From positions 21,357,545-21,421,544 of the forward strand of contig NC_133108.1 in NCBI RefSeq assembly GCF_022965805.1: DNA of 64,000 nt. Direction: 5' to 3'. Below, piece by piece: positions 1 to 13,301 of this stretch (position 1 is its first letter; each line of letters starts with the position of its first letter). The position numbers and the translations under genes were made by a program. The notes below the pieces were generated by a model that had not been told where the DNA came from, did not search any database, and saw only the letters and a list, made by a program, of their open reading frames with translations. This DNA is from Primulina eburnea (Eukaryota; Streptophyta; Magnoliopsida; Lamiales; Gesneriaceae).

Positions 1-507
1 ATCTTATATTAATTAATAAAAATTAATCGTGCAATTAAAATAATTTTCTTGAAAATTTCTACTCGTTCGAGCGTGAAATGCGTCTAGAAACACTAATGCA
101 TGAACTTATAAAATTTAATGAAATAAATCCTATCATGCATGAATTATGCATAAAATGGATAAAAATAATTAAACATAAATTAATGAAATAACCATGCATT
201 TAATGATTCAAAAGAATTTAATAAAATACTGAAGAAATTTAATAACTTGCATGCATGCCAACTTTTTAAATTATATTTACTAACATGCTAAATTACCACT
301 TCTTAAATAAGCCTTTATTAACTTATCTCAATACTCCATCTCCAGTCCGGCCTCACTTATTTAACTGAAAAGATAACAATTAAACTACTGCGTGAAATAA
401 ATAAATTTAAGAAAAGAATTTAAATACTCATACAATAAAACTCATTTTAAATTTTAATTACTAGAATTATGCATGGCTTATACGCAGTCTAATTTACGGG
501 TTCTACA
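1..507 (-). repeat. LARD-A 3' LTR, partial
   Basis: Nearly identical to 17436-17942, including the inner end GGGTTCTACA. Only the last 507 bases are in the window. The next bases (508-522) are a short spacer and the reverse-complemented polypurine tract, which marks this copy as the 3' LTR of a minus-strand element. Confidence 0.85.
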
Positions 508-1010
508 ATCCTTCCCCCCTTAAAAGAAATTTCGTCCTCGAAATTCGCTTATCCTTGATAAACAAAAAGTTTAGACTCTTAATTCTAGAATCCTAATAAT
601 CCACGCTTCCGATGCGCTACTCTGATAAGATAAAAATTAAGCTGTCCTTACGTCTTCTCAATCCTAAATAAATTTGTCTACCAAAGTCCTCGTTTGTGAA
701 TCGCAACTTAAAACAACTTATGGTGATTTAGTTCTATTCAACTATAGCCCCGAATTTTGACTTATCCCGCAGTTTCTCATACTAGCGATGGATGTCCAAA
801 CTTATCGCACCTTACTTTTAATATAATATACTCGTAATATTAATCGACTTATTATATTAGCATTTATGTAGTTCAACTTAATAAACCTTTGTACCAAAAT
901 TTACTGATCGACTATAATTCTCAGTAGAACGCTTAAAGGTTACACCTTATTTCAACCTCATAGTAGTATTAGCCTAAAATCCTTGAATCGAATCTTTATC
1001 TTACGGCACT
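508..1010 (-). other. LARD-A internal region, piece 1 (non-coding)
   Basis: Aligns by eye with 7458-7967 of LARD-C, for example around the shared words GATGCGCTACTCTGATAA and ATCTTTATCTTACGGCAC. No coding frame of note. It ends with GCACT (1006-1010), the left copy of the duplication flanking the solo LTR. Confidence 0.7.
511..545 (-). promoter_or_regulatory. LARD-A polypurine tract and upstream hairpin
   Basis: On the minus strand a 7-bp inverted repeat (528-545, sense AATTTCG-AGGA-CGAAATT) precedes TTAAGGGGGGAAG (511-523), which abuts the LTR through a 3-nt spacer. Polypurine tracts prime plus-strand synthesis. The hairpin recurs in LARD-C, Tekay-1, Gypsy-2 and Gypsy-3. Confidence 0.7.
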
Positions 1011-1652
1011 TGTAAAGTCTACTCATTTAAAATGCGGAAAAAAAATTTTTTTGACATTTAAATAACTCCCATGCAAACAATCCTTCTTAAAAATCATCGT
1101 TTAAAAATAAGCATCCTCAATTACCAATAAAATGACGTGGAGTAAAATCGAGTAAAATCTTAGCATCCACTGTAAAATAAAACAGAGTGCAAAATAATCA
1201 TATCCCCTCAAACTCATAAATCTTAATGTGCGGAAAAATCTTAGGTCCTCGGGTCATGTCGTCCACCAGGTCTGCCGACTCAGAGTCCAGCACCTCCAGT
1301 CTCCTCGACATCGAACTCACCTGCATCACACACGCCTAGTGAGTCTAAAGACTCAACACACCTGTACCACAGATAACAAATACGTATACGTAGCACACAG
1401 CAGTGAAAAATATCATAATAAACATATCTTTCATGAACTTTAAAATCTTAATGTAAATGTGCCATATGCAATCGTGTCATGTCAAAACATTTCATCGATA
1501 ATCATCATTCATCGTTCATCATTTATTATTCAGTTCATTAGAGGTGACTATCGTACATCATCATTTACGATGGATCCATCATATATAGAACCGTGGTACC
1601 GGGCGGCTGTCGGACATCAGTGACAGGATTACCTATCCACTATGCCTAGGCC

Positions 1653-1707
<55 letters not shown>

Positions 1708-3667
1708 TTACATATACATCTTAAACATTTACATATACTTCGATAGCCACAACTAATTCCCATCATTCAAAACATTATCATTTTCATCACTTATAAAATC
1801 ATACTCCAATGCAATTTTCTTTAAATTCAAGCATGCAACGTATATTCTCATAAAATCTTAAAAATCATGAATCATGATCCATGAACATTTAAAATATCAT
1901 AATTTTGTGCTCAGGGCGCTGCCAGGACCAAAATCTCACCTCGGGTGAAAAATGACCATTTTACCCTTGGAAACCCAATAATTATCGTTTAACCCCTGGG
2001 CCTCTAAAATTGACCCGAAACTTACCAAACTCCTTAAAATATCCCAAATATATTTATAAGCGTTCCTAGATGTAAACTCAAGCCCATATTACAACTTAAC
2101 CAATTCGTTTTAAAACTTGGACCGAGGTTCCGGTTTTTAATTTGAATAAATCCAAAATTTACCCAACTCTTCTACAACTTTTACCATATCTTAAAAACAC
2201 TAAATAGTACCTAAAACAACATCATTAGGCCCATACACCCACGGTGGAAATCCCCAAAACTTGGCACACTCTCGGTCCTCTCATGTTTCACCACCTCATG
2301 TACACTAATCTCCCAAAAACTCACAACCATTCGGTCCCCTATAATTTAACCACTTGTCCCACCTTAAGACTCACCATTAGGCCCCTTAATAACCCCTCTA
2401 AACTATACCAACCCACACAAATGGCCGCTTCACTACCTTGCGAAGAAAACCAGCCGAGACTACCTCACATCACCTTCGACTCGGCCTCTCCCTAGCAGCA
2501 TCCCACAACCAAACTAAACCCCAATTTCACTCCATTATCTAATCACCGATGCACCAGCTCATAACCCACTTAACATGGACTTAGATTAGACTCTAACGAA
2601 CCTATCTTAACCACACAATCGGCCCCATGCAACCTCCACTAACAGCTAACCCGCTAGACACCAAAAGTCACTCCACCGTCTCTCCTTGCATTCGGTTCCA
2701 TTGTCTCACTCAAAGGTTCGATCCAGCAGCCTCCCTAATCCCCAAAGCAGTACTTATACACTACGACTTACCCCTAAACGACCGAGTACAGCAGCCCCTT
2801 GCAAGAAAACTCAGAACCCGTGAGTAACAAAAATGAAAATTGAAAGGAAACCCATGTAAAATTGATGACACTTCACGTTCATTTTCAGATCAAGAGATTT
2901 CATGCATGTACACATAAACATCAGTAATACACACGTGAGTGATGCAAAAATGAAGATACAATGCGTGCCTTAATTGTATGAACGCGAGAAGAGAAGCGTC
3001 GGAGGGCCTTGGATCGAAGAACAAGCAAGAACCGAGGCTCTTACAAAAACCCTGGTTGGAGCCGTGAGAATTTCGAGAGAGGTGAGTGTGTGTCGGCTGA
3101 TGAGAGGTGCTAATCACTAGGTTTAGGGTTAAGGGTGATTTATACAAAAATTAAAAGGTTAAACAATACATTAATGGGCCCTAATGTTATTTTAAAGGTT
3201 TAAAAAGAATATTTAGGCCCAATAAGTTTAAAAGTACGCCCATTAAATTCCAACACACTCCCGAAAAATATGTCGTGTTGGAAAGATTTTGAAAATATTA
3301 GTCTAACCCTTAAAAAGTCTCTCGATTCGATAAAATTTGCGTACCGTTAAAATCGTGCGGGTAAAAATACACAAAAATTCTCATTTTAGAAAAATCCACT
3401 TAAAAACACCTTATTTTAATTTATAAAAAAAATAAATCGCGTAATAGAATAATTTTCCTGAAACTTCTCCGGTCTCCGTTCCTCGTTCGAGCGTGAAATG
3501 CGACTTAAAAATCTTTAATGCATGAACCTTTAAAATTTCTTGAAATAAATCCTATCATGCATGAATTATGCATAAAATGCATAAATATAATTAAACACGT
3601 AAATTAAAAATAAAAACCCTAGATTGCATGCATTCAGGTTACGCGGATTAAATTCCTGGACCTTACA
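1011..3667 (-). mobile_element. Solo LTR (LTR-B) inserted in LARD-A
   Basis: It starts TGTAAAG, ends CCTTACA and is flanked by perfect 5-bp duplications GCACT at 1006-1010 and 3668-3672. No primer site, polypurine tract or partner LTR follows, so it is a solo LTR left by LTR-LTR recombination. Its body resembles the LARD-A 5' LTR: the block starting GTGCTCAGGGCGCTGC at 1909 matches 15959, and CTCGTTCGAGCGTGAAATGC recurs in both. The palindrome GAGTCTAAAGACTC at 1341-1354 shows minus orientation. LARD-C carries the uninterrupted target (TTACGGCACCAAACTTAC near 7961), which independently confirms the insertion. Short ORFs here have no recognisable product. Confidence 0.88.
1653..1708. repeat. 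(CAT)n microsatellite
   Basis: About 18 uninterrupted CAT units inside the solo LTR. Confidence 0.95.
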
Positions 3668-4214
3668 GCACTAAACTTACGTAACTTATTATTTACAAGA
3701 GCATCCCGGGTATGAAATCGTTGTAAATCTTAAACCTCGAGTAACGTTAATCAATAAAACTCAATGATACAACTTCGACCTTCTACCTTAATAATAACAC
3801 TTCTAGCATCAATTACCTGCTCAAACTATCCTCTTCCCAATTACAATCTAGTTGAGGTCTAGGACTCTGAACTTCCTCATTGGAACAAGTGTCGCATTCT
3901 TATGTGTCCTTAATGCTTACTTAATTCTAGCATATAAACTTAATAAGTTAGCCCATGGTAGCATTAGACTAACTTTACTAAATCAATTTCACTTATAACC
4001 CATAGAATTCGAGAATCCCCATATCAAGCTTTTAGATTTCTTACTTGATAAAAAAAAATCTTCATATTCATCAATTGATAATTTATATTGCACACAACTA
4101 ATTCCTTTTTTTTTTTCACCCAAAATTTCTGTATGAATAAATATCCCATGAATTTGAAATTCAAACTTACCTAATCCAAATAGCTTTGAATAAAATAATT
4201 ACAATACACATATC
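3668..4214 (-). other. LARD-A internal region, piece 2 (non-coding)
   Basis: Continues LARD-A after the solo LTR (duplication copy GCACT, 3668-3672) and matches 7968-8480 of LARD-C. It ends with ATATC (4210-4214), the left target-site copy of LARD-C. No coding sequence seen. Confidence 0.7.
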
Positions 4215-7200
4215 TGTAAAGGCCCGTATTTCGTATTCATATTTTTGCGGAATTATTAAAATTTTTCTAAATAAATAATTATCTTGTCTTATTTAATTAA
4301 AATAAACATGTAAATAATTTTAACTTTGAAATAACAGCGGAAGTAAGCATAGTATTTCAAACAGCAATTTAAAAATAATCCAAAATGTAAAAATCTAGTT
4401 TGAATGATAAAAGGTGCATAAACTAAATCATGAGGTCATCGGGTTTACTACTGCTGTCCCAAGATCGCTCACTGGTCTCCGCCCGCGGTCTCGACCTCGT
4501 CAATACCTACAACAATCAAGTCTAGTGAGTCTAAATACTCAACATGTATATATCGTGAATAACAAGTAAATATAACATAAAATCGCATGGATCATAAAAA
4601 TAAAGTATCGTAGAGCGTACGGTGAAAAGCGTATCATGAATAATTATAATTACGTGCATATCGGAAAACCATACGTAAAAGCTTTGCTCAACAGAGCTCT
4701 GTCATAACATATCATAACATATCATAATTTTCTGGTAGAGATAATGTTTCTAAGCAAGTGGCCCATAACATAGCGTAAGCGCCTGATCAGACTAAACCAC
4801 AGTATACTGGGCGGTAGAGATCAATCACAGCCCTTGGACTGGATGTCCGTACCCATACATAATCATAAACCGGTCGTAAGTCACCGGGCGGAGAGGTCCT
4901 CGGTTGCGCCTACCGACTTCCAAACCCATAAGCATAAAGTTGGCCACAAGACATATAACATATATCTCAAAAATAAACATTTTATATTTTTATGCACGTA
5001 ATATAATTATAACCTTATTTTACCGGATGAGTTGGATCGCTCCCAAGCTTGCTGCGACTTACTAATAATATGTGACACATGCAATAAATCTTAACTTGAC
5101 AAAATTTTAACAATAGAACCAAAAACGAGACAAATAGAACCAATAACTTGATTTTTAACCATGGCTTCGTACCAACCCGACCCAACATTAAACCGACGTT
5201 TAACCATGATTAAAATACCACAAACATACTGAAAAATATGCACAATAAGTGTAAATCACGAAAATAAGTGAAAGGAATCCAAAAACATAAAACGCTCTTT
5301 CGAGAGTCATTTTGGCACCTTTCGTCGTAAAATCTCGTACAACCTCTAAACTCGACCAAATCACGAACGGCCAAAAACATGACCTTCCTAACTCATTGAG
5401 GTATTGTCCAGTCCAAGGCCATGGGCTAAAAGCCAACCAAAAACTCAACCAACACCAAAAACCGTGACCCAAGTTACTGTCAAAAAGCAGAAAAATTACA
5501 GCAGCGGCTATGTTGCTTATTTGGGTGAAGCTCTGAAAAATTTTAACTCTTGGCTTGAACCATCGACCCTAGACTCTTACCAACATCCTAAGGCATGGCT
5601 TGGACCATGGCTACAGGCTAAAAGCCAACCACAATCCAAAACACACCCCAAAACCGAAATTATACTCCCACAGAAAAATCAGATTTTGAAACCGAAGGGT
5701 ACTTGTCCTGTTTCTGTAAAAATCTGAGGGACCTATGACACAAGCTTTGAAAAAATGATTTGGTCACGTCCTAGACATGATAAAGAAGGTTTGAGACCGT
5801 AGTTACAGTCCCTGGAACCACCCTGATTCAAACCCTCACCCTAAACAACCAAATGACAAAACTGTGCTCCAATTCTGCATCTAAGAAAAATATTGCTGTC
5901 TTTTCTTTATTTTTTTGAGTGTTTGGACTTAAACCATTGAACCAACAACACCCTAACGCACTATTAATCATGTCTAGAAGCAGCCTTAAAAGCTTGGAAT
6001 CGAGCAACTCCCTGTAAGCAACAAAACACACCAAAACCGTGAAGTTGAAACAAAAGAGCCGAAAAATCTGTGCAGACTTTTTGCTTGGAAAGTTGCTGTC
6101 AATTTCGTGATATTGATTGAACCATGGTTATATAATGGTTTAAAAATATCTATAGGACTTGATTGAAGAGAAAAGAAACAATATATACATGCCTGGAATT
6201 TGTTTTGAAGAAAAACAAATCGAAACGACAATACGACGCGATGGAACCGAGTTGGATCTTCTTTGTTACTGCTGTGGTTCTCTCACGAATTTTATCAGCT
6301 GTTTCCTTCTGATTTTTCGAGCATATGAATGTGAGATATGTGGGTAAGGAAGAGGAATGTTATAAGTGGTGTTAAAGGATGTAATAATATGCATTTAGTC
6401 GAGAGTTACAAGTGAAGGAGTGAGATGGATTTTGAATGTTTCTTCTTTTCCCTTAGCTGCCGAAGACTCATTCATTTTATTCCTTATTCTTGCTGCACGT
6501 TGGAGTTAAATTGCTAACGTAAGGTATTAAGGAGCCTTGAGGAGAATTATGGAGTTTGCATTACCATTCATTATTAAATTTAAAAGTGGGCAATGAATAT
6601 ACTATGAAAACCATTTAGTGGTAATTTGAATGGGTTTTTGAATTGCTTCTCCTACCTTACTGCCGTTGGTTTGTTAATTATTTTTTTTTGCTGCATTACA
6701 CCTTGCTTTGTTTGGGTAATTAGTTGAGGAGAAATGAGGTGTTTTATTGCATTTAAGTTTACTACCCATTGGAGAATTAAAATGAGGGTATAATTTCACC
6801 TAAATGACCATCGAGGATGGTTTGAATGGTTTATTACACCTTTGAATTGTCTTGACCAAATTCCTACTAATTTTGCATGGTATGTTATTTTTTAAACCTT
6901 GTATTTAAAATTCTTTAGGTTTTAAACATCTATTATATGTATTTTAATGCATTAACATTTTAATTTAAGATAGAATATTGCATGGTATACTTGACCTAAA
7001 ATTTAAGTATTAAAATGCTAGGTTTTTAATTTTTTTGCATATATTAGTCTTAGATTAATTTATCCTCTTTTGTTTACATATTTTAATTTAAGCTTTAATT
7101 AACTATTGAACCTAAAAGAACTTATTTACTATTTTAACTCCAACTAATTTAATAAATCCTATAACATTCTTTTTTCATTAACATAAATTATTTCTTAGCT

Positions 7201-7457
7201 TAATTTAAATATAGGAATATTTTTATTATTAGTAATCTTATTTCAAATTTCCAAACTCCGGTCCGGCCTCGCGTATTTAACTGAAAAGATAAAACTAAAC
7301 TTTTGCATTTAAAATAAATAGTTATGACTTGTCAAATATCAAAATGAATTAGGCCCTTCACATATATATATATACATATATATATATATAAATCATTTTT
7401 AAATTTAAATAGTAATAATTATGCATGACTTATACGTAGTCTGATTTTCGGGTCGTT
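4215..7457 (-). repeat. LARD-C 3' LTR (left)
   Basis: Starts TGTAAAGGCCCG. Its inner end reads GGGTCGTT and runs straight into CTTCCCCCC, whereas the partner LTR ends GGGTCGTTACA. Compared with LARD-A, six bases (ACAATC) covering the LTR tip and the spacer to the polypurine tract are missing, probably a deletion after insertion. ORFs of 60-107 codons here are duplicated in the other LTR and match no known domain. Confidence 0.88.
7362..7390. repeat. AT-rich microsatellite in LARD-C left LTR
   Basis: Alternating TA/CATA run; the partner LTR has a similar run at 13200-13231. Confidence 0.8.
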
Positions 7458-7474
7458 CTTCCCCCCTTAAATTG

Positions 7475-7492
7475 AATTTCGTCCCCGAAATT
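7475..7492 (-). promoter_or_regulatory. Hairpin upstream of the LARD-C polypurine tract
   Basis: Plus strand AATTTCG-TCCC-CGAAATT; an outer G-C pair (7474/7493) extends the stem to 8 bp. Same position as in the other four elements. Confidence 0.7.
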
Positions 7493-10039
7493 CGCTAATC
7501 ATCGATAATCCAAAAGTTTAGATTCTTAATTCTATTTTCCCAACAATTCACGCTACCGCTGCGCTACTCTGATAAAAATTTAGTCATAGGCTGTCCTTAC
7601 GTTTCTTCAATCCTAATTAGATTGCCTACCAAAAATCTCATTTGCGAATCACAACTTAAAACGACTTATGGTAACTTAGCTTTACTTTACTATGACCTCG
7701 AATTCTGACTTTTCTCATCGTTCCCAATATTAGAATTGGTGGTTCAAACTTATCATGCCTTACCTTCCTTATACTATACCCGTAATGTTCAACGACCTAT
7801 TACATTAGCATTTACGCAGTTCAACTTAAAGACTCTTAGCACCAAAGGTTACTGATCAACTTCTATTCTCGGTGATACACTTACAAGTTAAACCTTACCT
7901 CAATCCCATAATAATATTAGCCTAAGATCCTTGAATCGAATCTTTATCTTACGGCACCAAACTTACATAACTTAATTATTTACAAGTATACACCAAATAT
8001 AAAATTGTTGCAAATCTTAAATTCGAGTAACGTTAATCCATAAAACCCAATTATACAACATCGACCTTCTACCAATATTTTAAAGCCCTTCAAGTCTCAA
8101 TTATATGCTTAAACCATTTTTTTTCCAATTACAATATAGTTGACATTGAAACAAATGTCGCATTCTTAAGTTTCATCAATGCTTAATTAAGTCTAGTGTA
8201 TAAAACTTAATAAGTTATCTCATGTTAGCGATAAACTTACTCTAATAATTCAACTTCGCTCATATCACCCATAGAGTTCTAAAATTCCCATATCAAGATT
8301 TCGGATTTCTTACTCAATTAAAATCTTAATGTTAGTTCATTAATACTCTATGTTGAACGCCTCTAATTCTCTTTTTGTTTTTATTTCACCCAAAACTTAT
8401 GTATGAACACCTATCTTATAAATCTTGAAATTCAAGCTTATGCAACCCAAATAATATTAGATAGTATAACTCCAGCCCACATATCCGCTTAGTCCCAAAT
8501 TTCTTAATGACTTTCAAAATTCCTCAAGATAAGGTGTCTAATTCAATTCTTACATTCGTCTATCGAGTAACCTAACCATCCATCATACTCAACTTTCTAG
8601 AAAAATCAAATTCCCCTAAATGTATAATTCTAACTGTTAAGATCCTGGTTAAAACTTACGACACATCAAACTTAAATTCCCAAAAAAATTTTGCTAACTC
8701 AATGTTTACTCTTATAACTTAGCTAACCAATAAATTTTTACTTTAACTTGTCGTCACTTTAAATTCTTAATTTGCCCCGACGTTATATCACCAACGCTTA
8801 AATTTTCAAGCCCAAGATTTATTCATCCTACAGTGTCCTTGATTGTGATTTCTTATAACATTATAATCCAAATATCTAAATATTCTATATTTCCTTCGAG
8901 CCTAAATAACCGAAAATTCCTACCATTTAAACCGTTCAATTCTCACTTACTACTAGATAAGTTCTCAAATTTCCTAAGATTTTAAAATTAATTCTTACTT
9001 TCCTCGAATATCATCCAATTTTTCCCTAAATCTCGAAAATTCGATAATTACCCATGAGTCCTCAGTATTCTCAATTTCATTTTATAGATTTCCCGTATCA
9101 TAAGGTTCAATAGTCTTAAGTTTATTAAACCCAAAATTGATTCCCATAACACGTCTTACATTTCTATAAATTCTTAAAATCCCAGGTGTTCCTCAAAAGT
9201 TCGCATTTAATCCTTAAAAATTTTGAAAATTGCCATTTGGCCCTTACAGTTCTCCAAATTTACATTTTTGGCCCTACAACTCTTCGAAATTTGCATTATT
9301 GTCCCCATACAATTTTCCATCTTTACCTCATTAAACTTTTAGATTCTCGAACTCGAAATTTAATCCCAAAATTTTGTAAATTCGAAAATAGTCCCTTAGA
9401 ATTTTTTTTCACTTAGGTCCTCAAATTATTAGTTATTACAATTAGGTCCCTAAAATTCTCAATTCATGCAATTCCATCCTTAAATCTAACTAGGTAGAGC
9501 ATGTATCCTAAATAAATTTTCATAATTAATCTTACATTTCCATAGATACTTAAAATCCTCAAATTGTACATTTATAATCCTAAAGATTGTCGTAGTTTTC
9601 GAATCGCTATTGCTTATATGAAATCCTCAAAAATTTACTCGACTAGCAACCAAGAACCATCAATAATTTCTTAGAAATTCTACAAGTCCCAAAAGCATTC
9701 ATTATTTTCAAGATTAACTTATAACCCATAAGGAGGACATCAACACTACAGACCTAAAAATTAATATAGTCAAATAATTTTCAACCTCTCATAAAGCCCA
9801 ATATTCGAATTCTTAGACATTTCCAATTCCAAACGTACCCAACATGCATAATTCCATAATTTTTTTTTAAATAAACACTGAACAATTAAAATCTGAACGT
9901 AAAAACATTTCATGAAAACATGCTGTTAAAATAATTCATGCTTTAAATAAAATGTGTAAATTTAAAACTTATAGACCGAAGACGTGACTTCATGAGCTTC
10001 TCGAGAGCGGTAGTAGTACAACCCTTTACAAGATCATAG

Positions 10040-10051
10040 GCTCTGATACCA
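10040..10051 (-). promoter_or_regulatory. LARD-C primer-binding site
   Basis: GCTCTGATACCA, complement of TGGTATCAGAGC, two bases from the 5' LTR. Matches the 3' end of plant initiator-methionine tRNA. Confidence 0.9.
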
Positions 10052-10053
10052 AC

Positions 10054-13000
10054 TGTAAAGGGCCGTATTTCGTATTCATATTTTTGCGGAAATATTAAAA
10101 TTTTTCTAAATAAATAATTATCTTGTCTTATTTAATTAAAATAAACATGTAAATAATTTTAACTTTGAAATAACAGCGGAAGTAAGCATAGTATTTCAAA
10201 CAGCAATTTAAAAATAATCCAAAATGTGAAAAATCTAGTTTGAATGATAAAAGGTGCATAAACTAAATCATGAGGTCATCGGGTTTACTACTGCTGTCCC
10301 AAGATTGCTCACTGGTCTCCGCCCGCGGTCTCGACCTCGTCAATTCCTACAACAATCAAGTCTAGTGAGTCTAAAGACTCAACATGTATATATCGTGAAT
10401 AACAAGTAAATATAACATAAAATCGCATGGATCATAAAAATAAAGTATCGTAGAGCGTACGGTGAAAAGCGTATCATGAATAATTATAACTACGTGCATA
10501 TCTGAAAACCATACGTAAAAGCTTTGCTCAACAGAGCTATGTCATACATATAACATATCATAATTTTCTGGTAGAGATAATGTTTCTAAGCAAGTGGCCC
10601 ATAACATAGCGTAAGCGCCTGATCAGACTAAACAACAGTATACTGGGCGGTAGAGATCAATCACAGCCCTTGGACTGGATGTCCGTACCCATACATAATC
10701 ATAAACCGGTCGTAAGTCACCGGGCGGAGAGGTCCTCGGTTGCGCCTACCGACTTCCAAACCCATAAGCATAAAGTTGGCCACAAGACATATAACATATA
10801 TCTCAAAAATAAACATTTTATATTTTTATGCACGTAATATAATTATAACCTTATTTTACCGGATGAGTTGGATCGGTCCCAAGCTTGCTGCGACTTACTA
10901 ATAATATGTGACACATGCAATAAATCTTAACTTGACAAAATTTTAACAATAGAACCAAAAACGAGACAAATAGAACCAATAACTTGATTTTTAACCATGG
11001 CTTCGTACCAACCCGACCCAACATTAAACCGACGTTTAACCTTGATTAAAATACCACAAACATACTGAAAAATATGCACAATAAGTGTAAATCACGAAAA
11101 TAAGTGAAAGGAGTCCAAAAACATAAAACGCTCTTTCGAGAGTCATTTTGGCACCTTTCGTCGTAAAATCTCGTACGACCTCTAAACTCAACCAAATCAC
11201 GAGCGGCCAAAAACATGACCTTCCTAACTCATTGAGGTATTGTCCAGTCCAAGGCCATGGGCTAAAAGCCAACCAGGAACTCAACCAACACCAAAAACCG
11301 TGACCCAAGTTACTGTCAAAAAGCAGAAAAATTACAGCAGCGGCTATGTTGCTTATTTGGGTTGAAACTCTGAAAATTTTTAACTCTTGGCTTGAACCAT
11401 CGACCCTAGACTCTTACCAACATCCTAAGGCATGGCTTGGACCATGGCTACAGGCTAAAAGCCAACCACAATCCAAAACACACCCCAAAACCGAAATTAT
11501 ACTCCCACAGAAAAATCAGATTTTGAAACCGAAGGGTACTTGTCCTGTTTCTGTAAAAATCTGAGGGACCTATGACACAAGCTTTGAAAAGATGATTTGG
11601 TCACGTCTCAGACATGATAAAGAAGGTTTGAGACCGTAGTTACAGTCCCTGGAACCACCCTGATTCAAACCCTCACCCTAAACAACCAAATGACAAAACT
11701 GTGCTCCAATTCTGCATCTAAGAAAAATATTGCTGTCTTTTCTTTATTTTTTTGAGTGTTTGGACTTAAACCATTGAACCAACAACACCCTAACACACTA
11801 TTAATCATGTCTAGAAGCAGCCTTAAAAGCTTGGAATCGAGCAACTCCCTGTAAACAACAAAACACACCAAAACCGTGAAGTTGAAACAAAAGAGCCGAA
11901 AAATCTGTGCAGACTTTTTGCTTGGAAAGTTGCTGTCAATTTCGTGATATTGATTGAACCATGGTTATATAATGGTTTAAAAATATCTATAGGACTTGAT
12001 TGAAGAGAAAAGAAACAATATATACATGCCTGGAATTTGTTTTGAAGAAAAACAAATCGAAACGACAATACGACGCGATGGAACCGAGTTGGATCTTCTT
12101 TGTTACTGCTGCTATTCTCTCACGATTTTTATCAGCTGTTTCCTTCTGATTTTTCGAGCATATGAGTGTGAGATATGTGGGTAAGGAAGAGGAATGTTAT
12201 AAGTGGTGTTAAAGGATGTAATAATATGCATTTAGTCCATAGTTACAAGTGAAGGAGTGAGATGGATTTTGAATGTTTCTTCTTTTCCCTTAGCTGCCGA
12301 AGACTCATTCATTTTATTCCTTATTCTTGCTGCACGTTTGAGTTAAATTGCTAACGTAAGGTATTAAGGAGCCTTGAGGAGAATTATGGAGTTTGCATTA
12401 CCATTCATTATTAAATTTAAAAGTGGGCAATGAATATACTATGAAAACCATTTAGTGGTAATTTGAATGGGTTTTTGAATTGCTTCTCCTACCTTACTGC
12501 CGTTGGTTTGTTAATTATTTTTTTTTGCTGCATTACACCTTGCTTTGTTTGGGTAATTAGTTGAGGAGAAATGAGGTGTTTTATTGCATTTAAGTTTACT
12601 ACCCATTAGAGAATTAAAATGAGGGTATAATTTCACCTAAATGACCATCGAGGATGGTTTGAATGGTTTATTACACCTTTGAATTGTCTTGACCAAATTC
12701 CTACTAATTTTGCATGGTATGTTATTATTTAAACCTTGTATTTAAAATTCTTTAGGTTTTAAACATCTATTATATGTATTTTAATGCATTAACATTTTAA
12801 TTTAAGATAGAATATTGCATGGTATACTTGACCTAAAATTTAAGTATTAAAATGCTAGGTTTTTAATTTTTTTGCATATATTAGTCTTAGATTAATTTAT
12901 CCCCTTTTGTTTACATATTTTAATTTAAGCTTTAATTAACTATTGAACCTAAAAGAACTTATTTACTATTTTAACTCCAACTAATTTAATAAATCCTATA

Positions 13001-13301
13001 ACATTCTTTTTTCATTAACATAAATTATTTCTTAGCTTAATTTAAATATAGGAATATTTTTATTATTATTAATCTTATTTCAAATTTCCAAACTCCGGTC
13101 CGGCCTCGCGTATTTAACTGAAAAGATAAAACTAAACTTTTGCATTTAAAATAAATAGTTATGACTTGTCAAATATCAAAATGAATTAGGCCCTTCACAT
13201 ATATATATGTACATATATATATATATATATAAATCATTTTTAAATTTAAATAGTAATAATTATGCATGGCTTATACGTAGTCTGATTTTCGGGTCGTTAC
13301 A
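10054..13301 (-). repeat. LARD-C 5' LTR (right)
   Basis: 3248 bp, TGTAAAGG...GTCGTTACA, near-identical to 4215-7457. Includes the palindrome GAGTCTAAAGACTC (10367-10380) and the CTGATCAGAC...CAGTATACTGGGC module near 10618-10648. Confidence 0.92.

Larger units (their letters stand above)
7458..10053 (-). other. LARD-C internal region (non-coding)
   Basis: A 2.6-kb AT-rich interior with no supported gene. It has a polypurine-tract complement (7458-7470), a hairpin (7475-7492, sense AATTTCG-GGGA-CGAAATT) and the primer-site complement at its right end. Between about 9170 and 9490 a degenerate short-period repeat rich in TTTGGCCC, AAATTTGCA and AATTAGGTCC is visible; the same array is in LARD-A at about 14020-14310. 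It serves as the empty-site reference for both insertions in LARD-A. Confidence 0.8.
4215..13301 (-). mobile_element. LARD-C: complete non-coding LTR retrotransposon nested in LARD-A
   Basis: Two LTRs of about 3.25 kb (4215-7457 and 10054-13301) enclose 2.6 kb of interior. Perfect 5-bp duplications ATATC flank it (4210-4214 and 13302-13306). The minus-strand signals are complete: primer-site complement at 10040-10051 beside the 5' LTR, and a polypurine tract at 7458-7470 beside the 3' LTR. The interior has no Gag or Pol frame and aligns with the interior of its host LARD-A, so an element has jumped into a relative. Such elements need proteins supplied in trans. Sampled blocks of the two LTRs look about 98% identical, so the insertion is fairly recent. 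Confidence 0.92.

Noticed and set aside
5404..5727. 107-codon ORF in the LARD-C left LTR, with antisense ORFs at 5200-5472, 5828-6034 and 5986-6231
   Set aside because: All lie inside LTRs and recur in the partner LTR only because it is a copy; frames break between copies (11346-11564 is shorter) and no domain is visible.
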